From the NCBI GenBank assembly GCA_017529865.1, contig JAFXNA010000012.1, positions 39,555-103,554 on the forward strand: a stretch of DNA of 64,000 nt, given 5' to 3'. The translations under genes and the position numbers were made by a program. The notes beneath the pieces were generated by a model. It worked only from the letters and a program-made list of their open reading frames with translations, was not told where the DNA came from and did not search any database. This document shows, one piece after another, positions 59,767 through 64,000 of the stretch. Positions within the stretch are counted from its first letter, which is position 1; each line of letters begins with the position of its first letter. This DNA comes from Bacteroidaceae bacterium (lineage in GTDB: Bacteria; Bacteroidota; Bacteroidia; Bacteroidales; Bacteroidaceae).

Positions 59767-60900
59767 TTATTTCAGGTTTTCCATGAAGAACTCGGCCAAC
59801 TTGTCCCACGGAATCAGATTCTTAGGTTGCACCTTGCCTTTCAGTTCCTCGTAGCCTCCGTCGTAGAGGTCACAATGCGAGGCACCAGAGATGATCAGCA
59901 ACTCCTTGTTCTCTGGATTGGGATTAGGTTCGCCAACGAACTTGTAACCTTCGGCCTTGCCCTCTACCATATAATGATAGGCATCCTCGCCGAAGTAGCG
60001 CGAGTGAGCTTCTGCACCATGCATTACGAGGACGGCAGAGCGGATCTCGTTGATGTAGTAGAGGAAACGGTTGTTGGCATAAGCCTGCGTTCCGATGATG
60101 CGCCAACCGTCGTTCGAGTTGCCGCTACGTGCATGATAGCCGCGTGGGGTCTTGTAATAGTCGTAGTAGTCGTGAACGAACTGTGGTGCCTGAGGAGGCA
60201 CGGTGTCGAGTACGCCACCTGCCATTGCCATCGGGTCGGTGAGGCGCTGCTTAGCGAGTATGTCACGGTTCTTATGACGTGCCTCTTCAATGTCGAAAGC
60301 ATCGTTGTAGTCGTTACCGCTTACACGTGTCATGTCGTACATCGTTGAGGCTACGGTTGCCTTGATGCGAGTGTCGGCTGCGGCAGCATTCAGGGCGATT
60401 CCACCCCATCCACAGATACCGATGATGCCAATGCGTTCTGCATCCACATTCTCTTGTTTTGCCAGGAAATCGACTGCTGACATGAAGTCCTCGGTATTGA
60501 TGTCGGGCGAGGCTGTGCGACGAGGTTCACCACTGCTCTCGCCTGTATAAGAAGGGTCAAATGCCAGAGCTACGAAACCACGTTCTGCCATCTTCATTGC
60601 ATAGAGTCCGCTACACTGCTCCTTCACGGCTCCGAAAGGACCACTTACGGCGATGGCTGCCAACTTACCTTTGGCGTCTTTTGGCATATACAAGTCTGCT
60701 GCCAAAGTCAGCCCATACTGTGTCATGAACGTCACCTTCTTGTGATTTACCTTCTCGCTTAGCGGGAATACCTTGTCCCACTCCTGCGTGATATTCAGCT
60801 CCTGTTTCATATTCTCTTCTGTTTTGGTTTGTTCTTTGTTTATGCAGCCTGCAAGCATCCCACCCAGCAGTACTGCGGTGAATATTATCTTCTTAGTCAT
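59767..60900 (-). CDS. Lipoprotein alpha/beta hydrolase, dienelactone hydrolase-like
   Basis: 377 residues from ATG 60900; the frame is open further upstream inside the next gene. A lipobox (GGMLAGC) marks a lipoprotein. The nucleophile elbow is GICGWGG, with Cys in place of the usual Ser, as in dienelactone hydrolases and the YcjY-like group; Asp and His (SGASHCDLYDGG) lie near the end. It starts 1 bp after the neighbouring flavodoxin gene stop. It may open lactone or ester products of the adjacent enzymes (inference). Confidence 0.87.
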   Translation of the reverse strand: MTKKIIFTAVLLGGMLAGCINKEQTKTEENMKQELNITQEWDKVFPLSEKVNHKKVTFMTQYGLTLAADLYMPKDAKGKLAAIAVSGPFGAVKEQCSGLYAMKMAERGFVALAFDPSYTGESSGEPRRTASPDINTEDFMSAVDFLAKQENVDAERIGIIGICGWGGIALNAAAADTRIKATVASTMYDMTRVSGNDYNDAFDIEEARHKNRDILAKQRLTDPMAMAGGVLDTVPPQAPQFVHDYYDYYKTPRGYHARSGNSNDGWRIIGTQAYANNRFLYYINEIRSAVLVMHGAEAHSRYFGEDAYHYMVEGKAEGYKFVGEPNPNPENKELLIISGASHCDLYDGGYEELKGKVQPKNLIPWDKLAEFFMENLK

Positions 60901-60901
60901 A

Positions 60902-61438
60902 TTACACGTTTTTTCCAAGTTCAAATGCCTCTTGCAGTTTTGGATTCCCTTCAATCTCGCGGGCATCGTTCACGCCACCGCAGAAGAGGGTACTAGATAG
61001 GCGGCTCTTGGGATAGCAGTCAATCCAACCCGTCAGGCCAGTCTCAGCACGCTTCGGGGTCGCTTCCTCATCCTCTGCAGCCGTAGTCAGCAGATAGACA
61101 TCACGGAACAAATAGTTTTGTGAGTACATGGCGTTCATGCGGTCGATGAGCGTTTTCATCTGACCGCTCATTTCATAATAATAAATAGGTGTAGCCCAGC
61201 AAACCACATCGGCATTCATGACCTTGACCATAATGTCGTTCACGTCATCGTTGATGACACAACGGCCTAGCTTTTGGCAACCTAAGCAGCCCTTGCAGAA
61301 CTGGATGTCCTTGCCTACAAGTGAAATCTTCTCAACCTCGTTCCCGACAGCTTTTGCACCTTCCACGAACTGGTCGGCCAGCATGTCGCTGTTTGAGCCG
61401 CGACGCAGGCTTGTAGATATTACAATTACTCTTTTCAT
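60902..61438 (-). CDS. Flavodoxin-fold NAD(P)H-dependent oxidoreductase
   Basis: 178 residues, cytoplasmic. FMN loop STSLRRGSNS at the N-terminus, CKGCLGCQKLGRC (possible metal/cluster Cys) and WATPIYYYEMSGQMKTLIDR identify the same family as the 55030 gene. It overlaps the upstream flavodoxin lipoprotein gene by 4 bp and is followed by the hydrolase lipoprotein after 1 bp, so translation is tightly linked. Confidence 0.9.
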   Translation of the reverse strand: MKRVIVISTSLRRGSNSDMLADQFVEGAKAVGNEVEKISLVGKDIQFCKGCLGCQKLGRCVINDDVNDIMVKVMNADVVCWATPIYYYEMSGQMKTLIDRMNAMYSQNYLFRDVYLLTTAAEDEEATPKRAETGLTGWIDCYPKSRLSSTLFCGGVNDAREIEGNPKLQEAFELGKNV

Positions 61439-62538
61439 AATATCACCTTTTTCCCTTCCTTAATATAAATTCCTTTCGATGGATTCGTCACTCGCTGACC
61501 ATTCAACGAGTAATACTCTCCCTTATCATTCGTGTTTTGTAACTGTTGGATGGCAGTCGTGCCTGATGTCAGCGATAGTGTGACGCTGATATTGCTTTCG
61601 CCCGCTTTCAGGAACGTGCGTAACTCGCTTTCTGACAGACCTTCAATCTTGCCCAATCTGGTGTAGCTCCATGAGTTAGAACCGTAGAATAGGCAGATGT
61701 TGTTGCCGTTGTAGAGGACAACCTCACCTGGCTGGGCAGTCATTTGTTGATTACTTGTGGGCAGTGAGAAACCCAGTGCGCCCCAAATTTCAAATCCGCC
61801 GCTGCTGTTGAGCATCACGGTGACGGGTGCTTGCTTCAACTTTTCTACCAATGCCTTTGTGGCGATGTTGTCAGCGAGTGTCACACGTTGCGTCTTTCCA
61901 TCAATGGTAATATACATTTTATCCATAGCCGTTTGTTCTTCTGCGAAACTCAGTGTCTTGAGCCAGTTTTGTACCAATGAAGTGGTATTGCTGCGATTCG
62001 AGTTGTTAATCCACAATGCATTGCCCATCCATGTCACATTGGGCAGTAGTCGCTTGGCGTCAGCCACCACTTGTGAGATGCCGCTACTGGCGCTCGATAC
62101 AATCAGCCCCACGTGCTTGTCTGCCATCTGTGAGGCATTCTGGAACAAGTACGTCTGCATGATAGCGGCCATTTGGCTCCACCACAGTGGCGTGACGATG
62201 ATGATGTTCCGGTAGTCGTTGAGCGATGTCGTCACAGGGTCGATGGCAGGGTAGCTGCCGGCATCGTTGGGATTAGCTTTGATGGCATTTAGTAACTGCG
62301 TTCCCAGCGCATAGTTGTTGGCCTCGTACTTCTGCCCTTTCTCGGCAGGCTGAATTTCTAGTACGTCGGCTTGAATCTGATTGGTCAGCGTGTTCACAAT
62401 ATTGCGGCAGTTGCCTGTGTAGCTATAATACACCACCAATGTCTTGCCGGTATTGGTAGAGGCTTCTGCTTTCACTTCGTTGTCCGAAGAGCAGCAGCAG
62501 AGCAGCATCGCTGCTAAAAATAAAAGAATCTGTTTCAT
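61435..62538 (-). CDS. Flavodoxin lipoprotein with cyclophilin-like domain and C-terminal LNGQRV tail
   Basis: 367 residues. The leader ends in CCCSSDN, so it is a lipoprotein. Residues about 33-195 are a flavodoxin (VVYYSYTGNCRNIV FMN loop; TPLWWSQMAAIMQ). Residues about 208-320 form a cyclophilin-like beta barrel (MYITIDGKTQRVTLADN, ALGFSLPTSN). The C-terminus reads YYSLNGQRVTNPSKGIYI then KEGKKVIL, a tail common on Prevotella secreted proteins. A flavodoxin outside the cytoplasm is unusual. It is the first gene of the leftward redox operon, divergent from an AraC regulator. Confidence 0.87.
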   Translation of the reverse strand: MKQILLFLAAMLLCCCSSDNEVKAEASTNTGKTLVVYYSYTGNCRNIVNTLTNQIQADVLEIQPAEKGQKYEANNYALGTQLLNAIKANPNDAGSYPAIDPVTTSLNDYRNIIIVTPLWWSQMAAIMQTYLFQNASQMADKHVGLIVSSASSGISQVVADAKRLLPNVTWMGNALWINNSNRSNTTSLVQNWLKTLSFAEEQTAMDKMYITIDGKTQRVTLADNIATKALVEKLKQAPVTVMLNSSGGFEIWGALGFSLPTSNQQMTAQPGEVVLYNGNNICLFYGSNSWSYTRLGKIEGLSESELRTFLKAGESNISVTLSLTSGTTAIQQLQNTNDKGEYYSLNGQRVTNPSKGIYIKEGKKVIL

Positions 62539-62564
62539 ATTTTATCTGTTTTCAATTCCCGCTG

Positions 62565-62572
62565 CAAAGTTA
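62565..62572 (-). promoter_or_regulatory. -7 box of the leftward redox operon
   Basis: On the minus strand TAACTTTG, preceded by TTCG. No TTG at -33, so activation by a regulator is likely. The same TTCGTAACTTTGCA string is used by the TolC-type gene at 63707-63720. Confidence 0.6.
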
Positions 62573-62585
62573 CGAACATTCTATG

Positions 62586-62663
62586 ATATAGGTATTACAC
62601 ATATTAGCTGATTATATACCAATTTCGCAGAAGATGAAAGGAATTGGTAAATTTCTATACCAT
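62586..62663. promoter_or_regulatory. Repeated ATACC half-sites between the AraC gene and redox operon
   Basis: TATAGGTATT, TATACCAATT, AATTGGTAAA and TATACCATT occur in both orientations across about 75 bp between the two divergent promoters. They look like AraC-family half-sites, although a binding motif cannot be proven by eye. Confidence 0.45.
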
Positions 62664-62666
62664 TAT

Positions 62667-62697
62667 TTGGCTAAAGCGTAGCTTTTTTGTATCTTTG
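62667..62697 (+). promoter_or_regulatory. Promoter of the AraC regulator gene
   Basis: TTG at 62667-62669, 20 nt, TATCTTTG at 62690-62697, 30 nt before the ATG at 62728. Confidence 0.8.
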
Positions 62698-62727
62698 CGG
62701 CACGAAAGTTGTAATATTGCCAATGAT

Positions 62728-63621
62728 ATGAAGAAGATACTGAAAGTTAACAGTCCCAACGACTATGCGCGCTTTGTCGATGCCCCCGTGTTACACCCGT
62801 TAGTAAGCATCATTCATTACGATGAGTTGCAGCCCTTTCGCCACAGCCTGAACAACTACGGCGTCTATGGCCTTTTCATCCAGCGTCAGTTTCCCAAGGA
62901 CCTTTCTTACGGTATGAAGACACTACAGGCGAGCGACGCCTCGATCATAGCAGTAGAGCCAGGGCAGATAGGCGGACTGGAGGATAATGATGAACGAATC
63001 TCGCTGAGCGGATGGGCGCTGCTGTGGTCGCCTGAACTATTGCACGCCTCTGAACTTGAGGGCCAGATTGACCGCTACCAGTTCTTCTCCTACTTCTTCG
63101 ACGGTTCGCTACGCATGGAGCCTGACGAATGGCTCAGCATCACACAGATAGTCAGTCAGATGCGTCAGGAACTGATTCTACATGAAGACTCCCTATCGCT
63201 CCGAAGCATCCTGCTGGGCTATCTGCACCTGATACTCGAATACTGTAACCGCATCTACCTGCGTCAACTTTCCGATGACAACAATGGCGGTAACGATCTA
63301 TTGAAGCGCTTTCACAATCTGCTGCAAGCGTACTTCCGCGAGAATCGCCAATTGACCTTCGGTTTGCCAACAGTTGCCTATTGCGCTTCCGAGTTGGCCT
63401 ATTCACCACGCTACTTTGGCGATTTGATCCATAAAGCTACAGGGGGAACAGCAATCGGTTATATCCACCACTACGTCATCAATCAAGCGAAGAGTCTGAT
63501 GATGCAGGGGCACAACATCGGCGAGACCTCGCGTCTTCTTGGCTTCAATTTCCCTCACCATTTCACCCGCCTCTTCAAACGAATGACGGGTCTCACGCCA
63601 AGCGAGTATCTGGAGAAATAA
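62728..63621 (+). CDS. AraC family transcriptional regulator
   Basis: 297 residues from ATG 62728, just after the promoter; the longer frame begins upstream of the -7 box. The N-terminal ~170 residues form a ligand-sensing part without clear cupin motifs. The last ~100 residues hold two helix-turn-helix motifs (AYCASELAYSPRYFGDLIHKATG and IGETSRLLGFNFPHHFTRLFKR read as consecutive family positions), ending TGLTPSEYLEK. It is divergent from the flavodoxin-hydrolase operon and is its likely activator. Confidence 0.92.
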   Translation: MKKILKVNSPNDYARFVDAPVLHPLVSIIHYDELQPFRHSLNNYGVYGLFIQRQFPKDLSYGMKTLQASDASIIAVEPGQIGGLEDNDERISLSGWALLWSPELLHASELEGQIDRYQFFSYFFDGSLRMEPDEWLSITQIVSQMRQELILHEDSLSLRSILLGYLHLILEYCNRIYLRQLSDDNNGGNDLLKRFHNLLQAYFRENRQLTFGLPTVAYCASELAYSPRYFGDLIHKATGGTAIGYIHHYVINQAKSLMMQGHNIGETSRLLGFNFPHHFTRLFKRMTGLTPSEYLEK

Positions 63622-63709
63622 GATGACTCTAAATCATTCTATCCTATCATATAAGTTAATTATTCTTAAAAGATCGTTTCCTGTAGATTACGACTTATCG
63701 AAATAATTC

Positions 63710-63717
63710 GTAACTTT
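63710..63717 (+). promoter_or_regulatory. -7 box of the TolC-type gene
   Basis: TAACTTTG in a TTCGTAACTTTGCA context identical to the leftward redox promoter. No -33 TTG. Confidence 0.6.
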
Positions 63718-63729
63718 GCACTCGCTTTC

Positions 63730-63760
63730 AAAAAAGGGGTGTGTTCCCCGTCACTTTTTT
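63730..63760 (+). terminator. Hairpin with T-run in the TolC-type leader
   Basis: GGGG (63736-63739) pairs with CCCC (63746-63749), with flanking A-run and T-run (TCACTTTTTT) that can extend the stem. Placed just after the likely start of transcription; possible attenuator. Confidence 0.4.
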
Positions 63761-63770
63761 ATTGGTATTA

Positions 63771-64000
63771 ATGATATTTAGGAACATGGCGTTCCTGATG
63801 GTTGTAGCCACTGCGATGGTGGCGAAGGCCCAGACGGAGCGCAAGATGACAGTTGACGAATTGTTTCAACTAGTGGAAAGCAACAGCAAGACTCTTCGAC
63901 AAGAGAAGATAAGCGTAGAATTTGCTAAGAAAGGGATAGAGGCAGCTCGCTCAGCGCGACTGCCTGAGTTGACGGCATCGGCATCGGTGTCGATGAATGG
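63771..64000 (+). CDS. TolC family outer membrane efflux protein, N-terminal part (cut by window end)
   Basis: The first 76 residues are visible. A signal peptide ends KAQ, followed by MTVDELFQLVESNSKTLRQ and GIEAARSARLPELTASASV, the usual start of a TolC/OprM-type repeat. Such proteins form the outer membrane duct of RND or ABC efflux pumps. The pump genes would lie beyond the window. The promoter resembles that of the redox operon, so both may answer to the AraC regulator. Confidence 0.88.
   Translation, partial: MIFRNMAFLMVVATAMVAKAQTERKMTVDELFQLVESNSKTLRQEKISVEFAKKGIEAARSARLPELTASASVSMN

Noticed and set aside
1..64000. Insertion sequences or prophage
   Set aside because: No transposase, integrase or phage structural gene was found in any frame; only short repeat elements are present.

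Overview
The window comes from a Bacteroidales chromosome, most likely Prevotellaceae (a Prevotella or Segatella type organism); this is inferred from gene content. Supporting signs are the family promoter (TTG, 19-20 nt, TAnnTTTG) before many genes, a SprA/Sov type IX secretion translocon, BspA-type leucine-rich repeat proteins, DUF3667, DUF1599 and BT_3928-family proteins, an ExbB-ExbD-TonB operon behind pdxJ, and signal peptides ending in AQ. There is no insertion sequence, prophage, rRNA or CRISPR array. One tRNA-Met(CAT) gene is present.

Layout. 0-24 kb is mostly housekeeping: an HD/OB-fold exoribonuclease-like gene, dnaK, a vWA-like exported protein, a membrane protein and a cyclophilin lipoprotein, the pdxJ-exbB-exbD-tonB-DUF3667 operon divergent from nadK, ruvA, the 2527-residue sprA with a coupled small gene, a subtilase, xseA-xseB and a radical SAM gene. 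24-25 kb holds a promoter, five 21-bp repeats and an HU-like regulator. 25.4-38.7 kb is an accessory locus of eleven secreted proteins. They are assembled from a few reused modules: LRR, DUF4419, YD-like repeats with a shared C-terminal module, and two domains that I do not recognise, called X and Y here. 39-46.5 kb returns to core genes (ndk, M23-LysM, DUF1599, BT_3928 family, tpiA, SPOR, folE, dnaG). 46.5-51.3 kb has metY, an RlpA-like gene, the tRNA, an AlbA/Schlafen-like gene and a GH43 enzyme. 51.3-64 kb holds a broken zupT-rhaD chimera and then a redox cluster: flavodoxins, glutathione peroxidase, metallo-beta-lactamase fold, CMD-cupin, amidohydrolase-ABM and an alpha/beta hydrolase. Many of these are predicted to be exported. 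An AraC regulator is divergent from one end, followed by the start of a TolC-type efflux gene.

The least expected content is in repeats and regulation. Four interspersed repeat types are visible. R1 is a 60-105 bp element with AAAATGC/GCATTTT ends and a central palindrome whose arms change together between copies (seven copies). R2 is a set of degenerate tracts with a strict 7-bp period but different core words. R3 is a GC-rich palindromic element, twice in frame inside proteins (dnaG, xseA). R4 is a short element, once in frame in a domain linker. R2 tracts are also in frame in ruvA and sprA. Regulatory candidates include a sigma-54-like promoter for dnaK, a terminator-like hairpin too close to metY to leave room for a promoter, a structured leader for the rlpA-like gene, and twin operators 42 bp apart at the gpx promoter.

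The best candidates for an undescribed system are the modular secreted-protein locus (25.4-38.7 kb), where a leader plus signal-peptide cassette is shared by unrelated mature proteins, and the exported redox cluster (52-62.5 kb). Their functions cannot be read from sequence alone. All homology calls here come from reading motifs, with no database search.
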